Shown here: piece by piece, positions 21,293 through 29,026 of the stretch
How positions within the stretch are numbered: the first letter of the stretch is position 1
How the letters are laid out: every line of letters starts with the position of its first letter
Assembly (NCBI GenBank): GCA_021325435.1
Contig: JAJPHE010000150.1
Location: 1 to 34,041 of the forward strand
DNA length: 34,041 bases
Reading direction: 5' to 3'
Origin: Actinomycetota bacterium
GTDB lineage: Bacteria > Actinomycetota > Acidimicrobiia > Acidimicrobiales > JAJPHE01
The notes under the pieces: generated by a model
Database searches by the model: none
What the model saw: the letters and a program-made list of their open reading frames with translations, nothing else
What the model was told of the DNA's origin: nothing
Position numbers and translations under genes: made by a program

Positions 21293-22153
21293 GTGACGGA
21301 CTGGACGGACGAGATGGAGGAGACGGCACCTCCGGGTTCACCCTGGTGGCCGCCGGTCCCTCCTCCGCCGGCGCCGCCCGCCGGGCCCTCCCGGCCGCCG
21401 TTCTGGCGCCGCGGCTGGGTGGTCGCCGTCATGGCGTCGATCGTCGGCGCCTTCGCCGTCGGCTTCGGCCTCACCGCCACCGGCGCCGTGGGCTCGTCGC
21501 GCCCGGCGGCGCAGGCCGCCCCGTTTCCCGGGCCGAGCACCCTCCCGCAACCGACCGACCCCTACGCCCGGGTCCTGCCCGGCCTCGTCGTCCGCCAGGC
21601 TGACGTCGACCCGGCTCTGTCGGTGACGCTCATCCCCGGCGGCGAGCAGGTCAACGGGCAAACCACCCTCGACCTGTGCAACGGGCGGTACCCGAGCGAG
21701 TCGGCCCGCACCGCCCGGCTCCAGGTGGCGGTGGCCGACGCCCAGGGCACGGTGGCCCTCAGCACCGAGGCGGTCCTCTACCGGAACGTGGCCTCCGCCG
21801 ACCAAGCCCAGTCCGAGCTGCGCACGACCGTCGCCCACTGCCCGGCCACGCCGGTGGTCAGCCCGGTCGGCGAGGCGACGGTCACCACTCGCTTCAACCC
21901 GTCGCCGGACAGCTCCTGGCCCCAGGTGGCCGGCGTGCAGCGGCTGGCCTACGACTTCACCACCACCGACGCCAACGGCCAGCCCCAGCGCAACGTGGCC
22001 GTCTACCTGTTCCGGGGGCGCGCCCTGCTGGGTCTGTACTTCCCCGCCCCCGAGGGGCCCCAGGCGGCCATCGCCGGGCAGACCACCCTGGCCGGCATCG
22101 TCGACGTGTTCGCCCACCGCCTCATGGGCCTCAGCGCCGACGCGGTGCGCTAA
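21293..22153 (+). CDS. Membrane-anchored secreted protein, unknown family
   Basis: The 286-aa protein has a short acidic N-terminus, a proline-rich cytoplasmic stretch (WWPPVPPPPAPPAGPSRPP), one membrane helix at about 42-65, and an extracytoplasmic domain of about 210 residues. The outside part has two Cys (in LDLCNGRYPS and VAHCPAT) that may form a disulfide, and a QVAGVQRLAYDF segment, a pattern seen in actinobacterial sensor-like domains (compare PknH-type extracellular domains). I do not assign a function. It stands alone, with a nested GC hairpin 28 bp after its stop codon. Confidence 0.75.
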   Translation: MTDWTDEMEETAPPGSPWWPPVPPPPAPPAGPSRPPFWRRGWVVAVMASIVGAFAVGFGLTATGAVGSSRPAAQAAPFPGPSTLPQPTDPYARVLPGLVVRQADVDPALSVTLIPGGEQVNGQTTLDLCNGRYPSESARTARLQVAVADAQGTVALSTEAVLYRNVASADQAQSELRTTVAHCPATPVVSPVGEATVTTRFNPSPDSSWPQVAGVQRLAYDFTTTDANGQPQRNVAVYLFRGRALLGLYFPAPEGPQAAIAGQTTLAGIVDVFAHRLMGLSADAVR

Positions 22154-22181
22154 CCACCCGAACTACCTAGCTCGCTCGTTT

Positions 22182-22217
22182 CTCCCCCAATCGCCACGAC
22201 CATCGGGCGGGGGGGAG
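22182..22217 (+). terminator. Nested hairpin after the 21293-22153 gene
   Basis: CTCCCCC (22182-22188) pairs with GGGGGAG (22211-22217), enclosing CGCC (22192-22195) paired with GGCG (22206-22209). The position, just past a stop codon, fits a terminator, although no T run follows. Confidence 0.45.
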
Positions 22218-22291
22218 TAGTCCGATCCCTCCGCTTTAGTGCGTCCTTGCACCCGGGGTTAGTCCGGTCGGGCCGTTGACTTTGACCACCA

Positions 22292-22394
22292 AGAGCTATG
22301 GGTTCAACGACCCATCTCTGCTACCTCTTACGCAGTGAGGTCAAGCAGTCACTGATCGATGTCAGCGATGCAGGACCGTGAGCCAGGTCCGATC
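22292..22394 (+). promoter_or_regulatory. Three tandem hairpins in the leader of the subtilase gene
   Basis: Three stems follow one another before the protease start. The first is AGAG-ATGGGT / ACCCAT-CTCT (22292-22303 with 22310-22319, 2-nt bulge). The second is CAGTGA/TCACTG (22333-22338 and 22349-22354). The third is GGACC/GGTCC (22373-22377 and 22386-22390), which can be extended by GATCG/CGATC (22354-22358 and 22390-22394) in competition with the second stem. TTGACT at 22276-22281 could be a -35 element. The arrangement looks like a structured 5' leader. It does not match the c-di-GMP-I (GEMM) or ydaO consensus as I know them. Confidence 0.4.
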
Positions 22395-22423
22395 CCCCAC
22401 AGGTGCCACGAGAGGGAGTGCGG

Positions 22424-24106
22424 ATGAGCGAGGTTTCTGAGCACAAGGAGTCGCGTTCGGTCATGGGCCGGATGCGGCGGACGCGCGTCTGGCGGCGACT
22501 GCTCACCGTCGCCACCGCTGCCGCCACCCTCACCGGCTTCGCGGCGGCGTCGACCCCGGCGGCGGCCGACACCTCGAACCTCTACATCGTCTGGACACCG
22601 AGCATCGTCGGGTCCCTCTCCGCCGCCAACGACGTGGCCAGCGTCGGGGGCACCGTCCTCGCCAACCTGGACGTGGCCGACGGCGTCGAGGCCCAGCTCT
22701 CCTCGCTGCAGGTCACCTCCCTGCAGGCGATGGCCGGCGTGGTGGTCACGTCGGACTTCAGCGCGTCGGTCGCCGACACCACCAGCGGGCCCAACAACCG
22801 GCCCGGCGCCGCCGTCTTCCCCCAGCAGACCGGCGCCACCCAGCTGTGGGCCAACGGTGACAACGGGGCCGGCGTCAACGTCGCCGTCCTCGACACCGGA
22901 ATCGACTCGCTCCCCGACTTCGCCGGCCGCATGGTCGACGGGGTCGACCTCTCCGGTGGGAACAACCCGTGGCAGGACGGCTACGGGCACGGCACCTTCG
23001 TCGCCGGCCTGATCGCCGGCAACGGGGCGTCCTCCAACGGCGCCTACACCGGTGAGGCCCCCGGCGCCGGCCTGGTGTCGGTCAAGGTCGCCGGGAACAA
23101 CGGCAGCACCGACGTCGCCACCGTCCTCAAGGGTCTGCAGTGGGTCAGCTCCCATCAGCAGACCGACGCCATCTCGGTCATCAACCTCTCGCTGGGCGCC
23201 CAGCCGCAGAGTTCGACGGTCCAGAACCCGCTCGACCATGCGGTGGAGAAGCTGTGGCACGCCGGGGTGGTCGTGGTCACCTCGGCCGGCAACGCCGGGC
23301 CCTTCAACGGCACCATCCTGTCGCCAGGCGACGACCCGCTGGTCATCACCGTCGGCGCCATGGACGACCAGGGCCAGACCTCGCCCAGCAACGACCTCAT
23401 GGTTCCGTGGAGCTCGGTCGGGCCCACCAACCCCGACGGTTGGTTCAAGCCCGACCTGGTCGCCTCGGGCCGGACCGTGGTCAGCCTGCGGGCCCCCGGC
23501 TCCTACATCGACACGACCTACCCCTCGGCCGAGGTCGGCACCGGCAACTTCCTCGGGTCGGGCACCTCGTTCAGCGCCGCCGTCACCAGCGGGGCGGTGG
23601 CCCTGGTCCTGCAGCACTCCCCTGGTCTCAACCCCGACACGGTCAAGGGCCGCCTGATCGGCACTACCACCCCCGGCCCGGTCGGCAACCCCTTCGTCGA
23701 CGGCTTCGGTGACCTCAACGCCCTCGGCGCCGCCCAGGCCACCTTCACCTTCACCCAGCACGCCCCGTCGGCGGCCACGCCGATGGGCGCCACCGTGTCG
23801 CTCGAGTCGACCTGGTCCGGCACCGGCTGGAACGGGACGGGCTGGAACGGCACCGGCTGGAACGGCCAGGCGTACCAGGGCACCGGCTGGAACGGGACCG
23901 GCTGGAACGGCACCGGCTGGAACGGCGCCTACTTCAACGGCACCGGCTGGAACGGCACCGGCTGGAACAGCGGGTTCTGGTCCGGCACCGGCTGGAACGG
24001 CACCGGCTGGAACGGGTCGGCCTGGGACGGCACCGGCTGGAACGGCACGGGCTGGAACGGCGCATCGTGGACGGGCACGGGCTGGAACGGGTCGGCGTGG
24101 AACTGA
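22424..24106 (+). CDS. Secreted S8 (subtilisin-like) protease with GTGWN repeats
   Basis: The 560-aa protein has an Arg-rich N-terminus and signal peptide (RRLLTVATAAATLTGFAAAS, cleavage probably near PAAA-DTS), a short propeptide-like region, and a subtilase domain. Catalytic Asp157 lies in VAVLDTGID, His189 in GYGHGTFVAGL, the oxyanion Asn290 in SAGNAGP and Ser382 in GSGTSFSAAV. The last 95 residues are 19 tandem pentapeptides, 13 of them exactly GTGWN, running to the stop codon. Trp/Asn/Gly-rich tails occur on some actinobacterial S8 proteases; binding to wall or sugar polymers is a guess. The ATG is preferred because GAGGGAG lies 5 nt upstream; a GTG 7 codons earlier is possible. A GGDEF-EAL gene follows 26 bp later, probably in the same operon. 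Confidence 0.9.
   Translation: MSEVSEHKESRSVMGRMRRTRVWRRLLTVATAAATLTGFAAASTPAAADTSNLYIVWTPSIVGSLSAANDVASVGGTVLANLDVADGVEAQLSSLQVTSLQAMAGVVVTSDFSASVADTTSGPNNRPGAAVFPQQTGATQLWANGDNGAGVNVAVLDTGIDSLPDFAGRMVDGVDLSGGNNPWQDGYGHGTFVAGLIAGNGASSNGAYTGEAPGAGLVSVKVAGNNGSTDVATVLKGLQWVSSHQQTDAISVINLSLGAQPQSSTVQNPLDHAVEKLWHAGVVVVTSAGNAGPFNGTILSPGDDPLVITVGAMDDQGQTSPSNDLMVPWSSVGPTNPDGWFKPDLVASGRTVVSLRAPGSYIDTTYPSAEVGTGNFLGSGTSFSAAVTSGAVALVLQHSPGLNPDTVKGRLIGTTTPGPVGNPFVDGFGDLNALGAAQATFTFTQHAPSAATPMGATVSLESTWSGTGWNGTGWNGTGWNGQAYQGTGWNGTGWNGTGWNGAYFNGTGWNGTGWNSGFWSGTGWNGTGWNGSAWDGTGWNGTGWNGASWTGTGWNGSAWN
23819..24103 (+). repeat. 15-bp coding tandem repeat, 19 units (GTGWN)
   Basis: Exactly 19 units of 15 bp encode pentapeptides: 13 are GTGWN and six are variants (GQAYQ, GAYFN, SGFWS, GSAWD, GASWT, GSAWN). 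Units are mostly in groups of two or three GTGWN followed by one aromatic variant. Synonymous changes between units (ACC/ACG, GGC/GGG) show that the array is not a recent pure expansion. Confidence 0.9.
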
Positions 24107-24132
24107 GCCTCTGACGTAATGGGAGCGGCCTA

Positions 24133-26865
24133 GTGGTTAACCGGGAGAGAGCGGGGCTGTCAGCCCAGGCGTGGGCGCTGATCACCATCGCCACGCTGGC
24201 CGGCGTAGCCACGCTCTCGGCCGGCATCCTCCGCGCCATCCACCACGCCGGTCTCAGCGCCTCCGAGATCTCCGCCGCCGGGGTCTTCACTGCCCTGCTC
24301 ACCCTGGCGTGGCTGCGGCCGCTGATCATCTTCCGCGACGGCCAGTCCGAGTGCGCCCAGCTCGACGAGGGCATCTTCGTGGCCATGGCCCTGGTCCTGC
24401 CGGGCTGGACCACTCTGTTGGCTTTCGCCGCGGCCACCATCGTCGCCCAGGCCATCCAACGCCGGCCGCTGGTCAAGTCGGCGTTCAACTTCGGCCAGGT
24501 GATGCTGGCCGTCGGCGCCGGCCTGGCCGTGACCGCCCCGTTCGTGTCCGCCACCGGCCGGCCCACGCCGTGGGCGCTTCTCGGCGCCGTCCTGGGCGCC
24601 GTCACCTACCTGGTGGTCAACTGGCTCTCCGTCGGCGCCATCCTGACCGCCACCGGCACGACGTGGCGCGAAGCCATGCTGGACGGGGTCGAGCTGCGCA
24701 TCCTGCTCATGGGGGCGGGGGCGGCCATCGGCCTGGTCGTGGCCCTGGCCATCGCCCGGCGACCGTGGGCGGCGCCGGTCGGGGTGATGCCCTTCGTCGT
24801 CCTGCGCCAGATCCTCGCCGGCCACTTCAGGGCCCGCCACGACCACCAACGCACCGTCGGCTTGTTCGACGCCACCCTCGAGGTCAACCGATTCGTCGAG
24901 CGGAACGCCATCCGGGCCGCCGTCCTCGACGCCGCCCGCCGGCTGCTGCGCTGCGACGAAGCACATCTCACCGAGGAGCCGCCGGCCGACCGTCTCGCCG
25001 CCCGGGTGCCGGTGAACGACACCGAGCTGTGGCTGAGCGTCTCCGGCCGCAGCCGCACCGAGCCCTTCGACGACGCCGACCGGGTGCTGCTCGAGGCTCT
25101 CGCCGCCGTGGGGACCACCACCCTCACCAACGCCGCCCTCAACGAGCAGACCCGCTCCCAGCAGCAGCACCTGGCCGCCATCACCGCCAGCCTGGGCGAG
25201 GGAGTGTGCGCCGTCAGCCGCTCGGGGCTGATCACCTTCATCAACCCGGCCGGCGCCGCCATGCTGGGCTGGGAGCTGCCGACGGACGAGGACGAGGAGC
25301 GGATCGCCCCCGGCTTCCTGCTCCTGCCGGCGACCAAGTCGATCGAGTCGGCCGGCCAGGTCACCAGCTACGACACCCAGTTCGAGCGGTCCGACGGGGC
25401 GGCTTTCCCGGTCGCCTACACGGCGTCGCCCATCCCCGGCGAGCTGGGCCCCGAGGGCGCCGTCATCGTGTTCCGCGACATCAGCGAGCGCAAGGCGTTC
25501 GAGGAGCAGCTGGCCCTGCACGCCTTCCACGACCCGCTGACCGGCCTGGCCAACCGCCGGCTGTTCCTCGACCACCTCACCCACGCCCAGCTGCGCACCG
25601 CCCGCAGCGGCGAGCGCCACGCCGTCCTGTTCGCCGACGTGGACCGGTTCAAGCTGATCAACGACGGGCTCGGGCACCACGCCGGTGACCAGCTGCTGGC
25701 GGCGATCGCCGAGCGGATCCGCTCGTCGCTGCGCCCGGGTGACGTGGTGGCCCGCTTCGGGGGGGACGAGTTCACCGTCCTTTTGGAAGGAGTGAGCGGC
25801 GAGGCCGACGCCGTGGCCTCCGCCGAGCGCATCACCGAGACGCTGGCCGACCCGATCATCCTCCCGGGCGGCCACGAGGTGGTGGCGAGCATCAGCATCG
25901 GGATCGCGGTGACCCGGCCGGGGCAGAGCCCCGACGACGTCCTCCGGGACGCCGACGTGGCCATGTACCAGGCCAAGCGACGGGGAAGGGTGGGGCGCTA
26001 CGCCCTGTTCAACGGCGCCCAGATGGGCGTGCGCTCCACCTCCCAGATCGAGCTCGAGGCCGCCCTGCGCCGGGGCATCGACCGCGACGAGCTCGAGGTC
26101 CACTTCCAGCCCATCGTGTCGGTGGTCGACGGCCACACCACCGGGGCCGAGGCCCTGGTCCGCTGGCGTCACCCCGAGCAGGGCCTGCTCTCCCCCGCCG
26201 AGTTCATTCCGCTGGCCGAGGAGTCGGGGCTGATCCTGCCCCTCGGCCGCTACGTCCTCGAGCAGGCCTGCCTGCAGGCCCGGCGGTGGAAGGAGGAGCT
26301 GGGCACCCCCTTGACGGTCAGCGTCAACCTCTCGGTGTGCCAGTTCAGCCGGCCCGATCTGGCCGAGGACATCGAGTCGATCCTGGCGCAGACCGGGGTG
26401 GACCCCGACCAGATCTGCCTCGAGATCACCGAGAGCATCGCCATGGACGACCTCGACCGCACCGAGCACGTGCTGCGCCGGCTCAAGACCCTCGGCGTGC
26501 GGGTGGCGATCGACGACTTCGGCACCGGGTACTCCTCGCTGGCCTACCTCAAGAACTTCCCGGTCGACGTGATCAAGATCGACAAGAGCTTCGTCGACGG
26601 TCTGGAGACCGACCCGGTCAACTCCGCCATCGTGTCGGCGGTCATCAGCCTCGCCCACGCCATCGGCGCCACGACCGTGGCCGAAGGGGTCGAGACCGAG
26701 CGGCAGTTCACCCGCCTCCGGCTGCAGGGCTGCCCGCTGGCCCAGGGCTTCTACCTGGGCCGCGCCGTACCCCCCGAGCAGTTCGAGCCGGCCGTCAAGC
26801 TGCCGGTCGACGCCATCGCCGTCACCCAGACGGCGACCGGGCCCCACCTGCACATCGTCAGCTGA
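24133..26865 (+). CDS. Membrane GGDEF-EAL cyclic-di-GMP enzyme with PAS domain
   Basis: The 910-aa protein has a multi-helix membrane sensor (about residues 12-225), a GAF-like region (240-335), a PAS domain (342-450, with ISERKAFEEQL linking on), a GGDEF domain and an EAL domain. RFGGDEF (541-547) is an intact diguanylate cyclase signature, with the inhibitory I-site RPGD at 534-537, five residues upstream. The EAL domain keeps EALVRW (673-678), LEITES (763-768), DDFGTGYSS (794-802), KIDKSF (815-820) and EGVET (851-855), so the phosphodiesterase may also be active. It would set c-di-GMP levels in response to a membrane or cytoplasmic signal. The GTG start has GGGAG 9 nt upstream and follows the protease gene by 26 bp. 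Confidence 0.92.
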   Translation: MVNRERAGLSAQAWALITIATLAGVATLSAGILRAIHHAGLSASEISAAGVFTALLTLAWLRPLIIFRDGQSECAQLDEGIFVAMALVLPGWTTLLAFAAATIVAQAIQRRPLVKSAFNFGQVMLAVGAGLAVTAPFVSATGRPTPWALLGAVLGAVTYLVVNWLSVGAILTATGTTWREAMLDGVELRILLMGAGAAIGLVVALAIARRPWAAPVGVMPFVVLRQILAGHFRARHDHQRTVGLFDATLEVNRFVERNAIRAAVLDAARRLLRCDEAHLTEEPPADRLAARVPVNDTELWLSVSGRSRTEPFDDADRVLLEALAAVGTTTLTNAALNEQTRSQQQHLAAITASLGEGVCAVSRSGLITFINPAGAAMLGWELPTDEDEERIAPGFLLLPATKSIESAGQVTSYDTQFERSDGAAFPVAYTASPIPGELGPEGAVIVFRDISERKAFEEQLALHAFHDPLTGLANRRLFLDHLTHAQLRTARSGERHAVLFADVDRFKLINDGLGHHAGDQLLAAIAERIRSSLRPGDVVARFGGDEFTVLLEGVSGEADAVASAERITETLADPIILPGGHEVVASISIGIAVTRPGQSPDDVLRDADVAMYQAKRRGRVGRYALFNGAQMGVRSTSQIELEAALRRGIDRDELEVHFQPIVSVVDGHTTGAEALVRWRHPEQGLLSPAEFIPLAEESGLILPLGRYVLEQACLQARRWKEELGTPLTVSVNLSVCQFSRPDLAEDIESILAQTGVDPDQICLEITESIAMDDLDRTEHVLRRLKTLGVRVAIDDFGTGYSSLAYLKNFPVDVIKIDKSFVDGLETDPVNSAIVSAVISLAHAIGATTVAEGVETERQFTRLRLQGCPLAQGFYLGRAVPPEQFEPAVKLPVDAIAVTQTATGPHLHIVS

Positions 26866-26874
26866 GCGGCGCCC

Positions 26875-27021
26875 TCAGAGGCGGATTCCGGCCAGTACCG
26901 CGCCGGCCAACGCGATCATGACGGTGACCAGACGCCAGGTCTGGGCCCTGAACCCGGCTTCCAAGCGGGCGGTGAGCACCGGCGGCAGGGCCCACAGCCG
27001 ATGAGGCGCAGAAAGGCGCAT
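26875..27021 (-). CDS. Hypothetical small single-helix membrane protein or remnant
   Basis: A 48-aa frame from ATG: MRLSAPHRLWALPPVLTARL, then EAGFRAQTWRLVTVMIALAG and AVLAGIRL. The segment RLEAGFRAQTWRLVTVMIAL resembles the C-terminus of small coiled-coil membrane proteins (the RLEAGF...QT...L pattern), so it may be what is left of such a gene. No ribosome site is clear. Confidence 0.3.
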   Translation of the reverse strand: MRLSAPHRLWALPPVLTARLEAGFRAQTWRLVTVMIALAGAVLAGIRL

Positions 27022-27060
27022 GAGCCGGCCGCAACATGCTAGGTATTATCGACGATCCGC

Positions 27061-27066
27061 TATGCT
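27061..27066 (+). promoter_or_regulatory. Putative -10 (TATGCT) of the MNT-HEPN operon
   Basis: TATGCT is followed by CTCAGC and the ATG at 27073. The same DNA forms ATGCT-CTC-AGCAT (27062-27074), an inverted repeat across the start codon that the HTH domain of the first gene product could bind. Confidence 0.5.
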
Positions 27067-27072
27067 CTCAGC

Positions 27073-27588
27073 ATGTCGGAGAGCCCTGGAGCCCTTCTGC
27101 GGGAGGCCCGCAAACGGGCGGGCCTCTCCCAGGTGGAGCTGGCTAAGCGAGCCGGAGTGACCCAGAGCGTCGTCAGCGCCTACGAGTCGGGGGCGCGCCA
27201 GCCGTCTCTGCCAACGCTCCAGCGCCTTGTCCAAGCAACCGGCTGCGAGCTCAAAGTCCTTGTACAGGAGCAGAGCCCCCGCGAGGGGAGAGATCGAGGG
27301 AGCCTGGCCCGGCACCTGGCACGCCATAGCGCCGAGGTCCGAGAAATCGCTGCCCGGTATGGACTGACGAATGTTCGAGTCTTCGGCAGCGTGGTTCGCG
27401 GAGAGGACACCGCCGCCAGCGACATCGACCTACTGGTTGACGTTCCGCCTGGCATGGGGCTCGTGGGGCTCGGTCGGGCTGAGCGCGACCTCGAAGCGCT
27501 CCTCGGCGTCAAGGTGGACCTGATTCCTGCTGGAGATCTCAAGTCGGGAGTTGCCCGCTTCGTCCTCGCCGATGCGCAGCCAGTGTGA
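27073..27588 (+). CDS. XRE-type HTH fused to MNT nucleotidyltransferase antitoxin
   Basis: The 171-aa protein joins a helix-turn-helix domain (residues 8-62: LLREARKRAGLSQVELAKRA then GVTQSVVSAYESGARQPSL) to a minimal nucleotidyltransferase domain. Gly105-Ser106 in VRVFGSVVRG and Asp117/Asp119 in SDIDLLVDV form the GS-x10-DxD motif. MntA-type antitoxins inactivate their HEPN partner by adding AMP to a Tyr next to its active site. The fused HTH suggests the antitoxin also represses its own operon. The stop overlaps the HEPN start in a GTGA. The ATG has a TANNNT hexamer 6 nt upstream and no ribosome site. Confidence 0.88.
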   Translation: MSESPGALLREARKRAGLSQVELAKRAGVTQSVVSAYESGARQPSLPTLQRLVQATGCELKVLVQEQSPREGRDRGSLARHLARHSAEVREIAARYGLTNVRVFGSVVRGEDTAASDIDLLVDVPPGMGLVGLGRAERDLEALLGVKVDLIPAGDLKSGVARFVLADAQPV

Positions 27589-27920
27589 GCCGCCATGATC
27601 ACCAACGCCTGGAGGACATCCTCGCCGCGGTTGAGGCTATCCGGGGCCATCTGCAGCGCGGCGATCTCACCGATGGCCTCATCTTCGACGCGGTGCGCGC
27701 CCGACTGATCGAGATTGGTGAGGCCGTCAAGGCTCTCCCCGCTGAGCTGTTGGCACAGCAGCCCGACGTGCCATGGGTACAGGTTGCCGGAATGCGGGAC
27801 CGCCTGGCCCATCGCTATTTCGACACGTCACATGCCATCGTCACCGCCACTGTCGAGCAGGACGTGCCCGAACTTGAGCGGGCGGTTCTCGTTCTCATCC
27901 GCTCAACAGAAGACGCTTGA
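27585..27920 (+). CDS. hepT: HEPN-domain RNase toxin (HepT-like, DUF86)
   Basis: The 111-aa all-helical protein belongs to the HepT/DUF86 group. Arg71-x4-His76-x-Tyr78 in MRDRLAHRYFD is the HEPN RNase motif followed by the Tyr that MntA-type partners adenylate. FDAVRARLIEIGEAVK is the typical preceding helix. It starts at the GTG overlapping the antitoxin stop. Toxin and antitoxin order (MNT first) and coupling fit a type VII toxin-antitoxin pair. The tRNA or mRNA target is unknown. Confidence 0.88.
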   Translation: MSRHDHQRLEDILAAVEAIRGHLQRGDLTDGLIFDAVRARLIEIGEAVKALPAELLAQQPDVPWVQVAGMRDRLAHRYFDTSHAIVTATVEQDVPELERAVLVLIRSTEDA

Positions 27921-27955
27921 GCAGTAACTACTAATCCCGGCGGGGTTGGTCGCGG

Positions 27956-28957
27956 TCAGCCGAGGGGTGCGCCGAGCCCGGGCGCCACTACGCCACACGG
28001 CACGGGGCGGGGTCGCCCACCGCTGAGGGCGTTGAGGATGTCGGTGGCGGCCACCGGGTCGGCCGCCACCGACACGTGATCGGCCTGGTCGGTCGGACAC
28101 TGGTCCTGCAGCAGGATGTCCCTCGTGCCCGGACAGCCGGGGGCGATGAAGCCGCTGGTAGGCGGGCGCACCAACTCGTCGTTGTTGGTGGCGATGGAGG
28201 TGTAGCGCACCCCGCTGACGGCGGCGCCGTCCTTGGAGCAGCTGGGCGCCCCACCGCGGGCGTGGGGGCTGTCAACGGCGCTGATGAACGTTGAGAACGG
28301 AAAGAACTCGAAGCAGGCGGTGCAGTACGGCGACATCTGCGCCGCCATGGCCTGGGACATGCCGTAGGGCTCTCCGTCGCGGTAGAGGTCGGTCATGCCC
28401 CAGAAGTTCGTGCCGTGCAGGGCACCGGCCAGGACCACGAACTGGTCGACGTAGCGGTATCCGCCGCCGAACTTGATGTACCAGTCGGGCATGGTGCCGC
28501 CCTCCGAGTGCCCGACGATGTCGACCTTCGCCGCCCCGGTGCGGGCCAGCACCCGCTGCACGAAGGCGCCCAGCTGGCGAGCGCTCTGGACCATGTCGGT
28601 GAGCCCGCCGGACTTGTTGAACGGCGACGGCTCCGAGGGGCGGTTGCCGTAGGTCAGGCTGAACACGCAGAAGCCGGCATCGGCCAGGAACGGCGAGATG
28701 GTCTGCCAGTTGTCGTTCTGGTCGGCCCCCAGCCCGTGGACCAGCACCACCGGGTAGGGGTGGGCGGCGGTGGGCCGGCAGGCCACGTTGGAACCCGGCG
28801 GGGCCACGTCGGGGCCTTCGGTGGCGCCGGCGGCCACGCCGGCGGCGAACGTCCAGGGCACCGGGTACCGGGGCGTCGCCGGCCCCGCCACCGCGGCAGC
28901 CGCCATCCACCCCACCAACGAGGCGGCGACCGCCGCCGCCACGATCCGGATCCGCAC
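27956..28957 (-). CDS. Secreted triacylglycerol lipase (class 2-like alpha/beta hydrolase)
   Basis: The 333-aa protein has a signal peptide (VRIRIVAAAVAASLVGWMAA) and an alpha/beta hydrolase fold. VLVHGLGADQNDNW (71-84) is the oxyanion-hole region, the nucleophile Ser151 lies in VGHSEGG (148-154), and the His is probably in DHVSVAADP near the C-terminus. It resembles actinobacterial lipase class 2 (PF01674) enzymes that cleave esters outside the cell. Several Cys (in NVACRP, ADAGFCVF, PYCTACFEF, PSCSK, PGCPG, DQCPT) suggest disulfides. The GTG at 28957 is chosen because the signal peptide begins there; an earlier start would add 21 polar residues. It is the last gene of the minus-strand group. 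Confidence 0.88.
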   Translation of the reverse strand: MRIRIVAAAVAASLVGWMAAAAVAGPATPRYPVPWTFAAGVAAGATEGPDVAPPGSNVACRPTAAHPYPVVLVHGLGADQNDNWQTISPFLADAGFCVFSLTYGNRPSEPSPFNKSGGLTDMVQSARQLGAFVQRVLARTGAAKVDIVGHSEGGTMPDWYIKFGGGYRYVDQFVVLAGALHGTNFWGMTDLYRDGEPYGMSQAMAAQMSPYCTACFEFFPFSTFISAVDSPHARGGAPSCSKDGAAVSGVRYTSIATNNDELVRPPTSGFIAPGCPGTRDILLQDQCPTDQADHVSVAADPVAATDILNALSGGRPRPVPCGVVAPGLGAPLG

Positions 28958-29026
28958 CCCATCACTTTCGCTGGCCGGCCGGCTACTCCTGCCCAACGGC
29001 CCGGCGACGAGAGCCCCCACGACTCC

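Noticed and set aside
22298-22315. T-arm of a tRNA (GGGTTCAACGACCC resembles a T stem-loop)
   Set aside because: The position equivalent to C61 is A and no D-arm, anticodon arm or acceptor stem can be built around it.
22220-22423. c-di-GMP or c-di-AMP riboswitch before the protease/GGDEF-EAL genes
   Set aside because: The conserved cores I know (GGCAAACC and GGGACGCAAAGCC for GEMM-I) are absent; only unassigned hairpins are reported.
22349-23761. 470-codon minus-strand frame opposite the subtilase gene
   Set aside because: Antisense to an S8 protease with a full catalytic triad; its composition is typical of a shadow frame.
23819-24103. CRISPR array suspected from dense regular repeats
   Set aside because: The unit is 15 bp with no spacers and is in frame with the protease gene, encoding GTGWN.
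24160-26853. 897-codon open frame on the minus strand opposite the GGDEF-EAL gene
   Set aside because: It lies wholly antisense to a gene with intact domain motifs; its Gly/Asp/Arg/His-rich composition is that of a complementary-frame artefact in GC-rich DNA.
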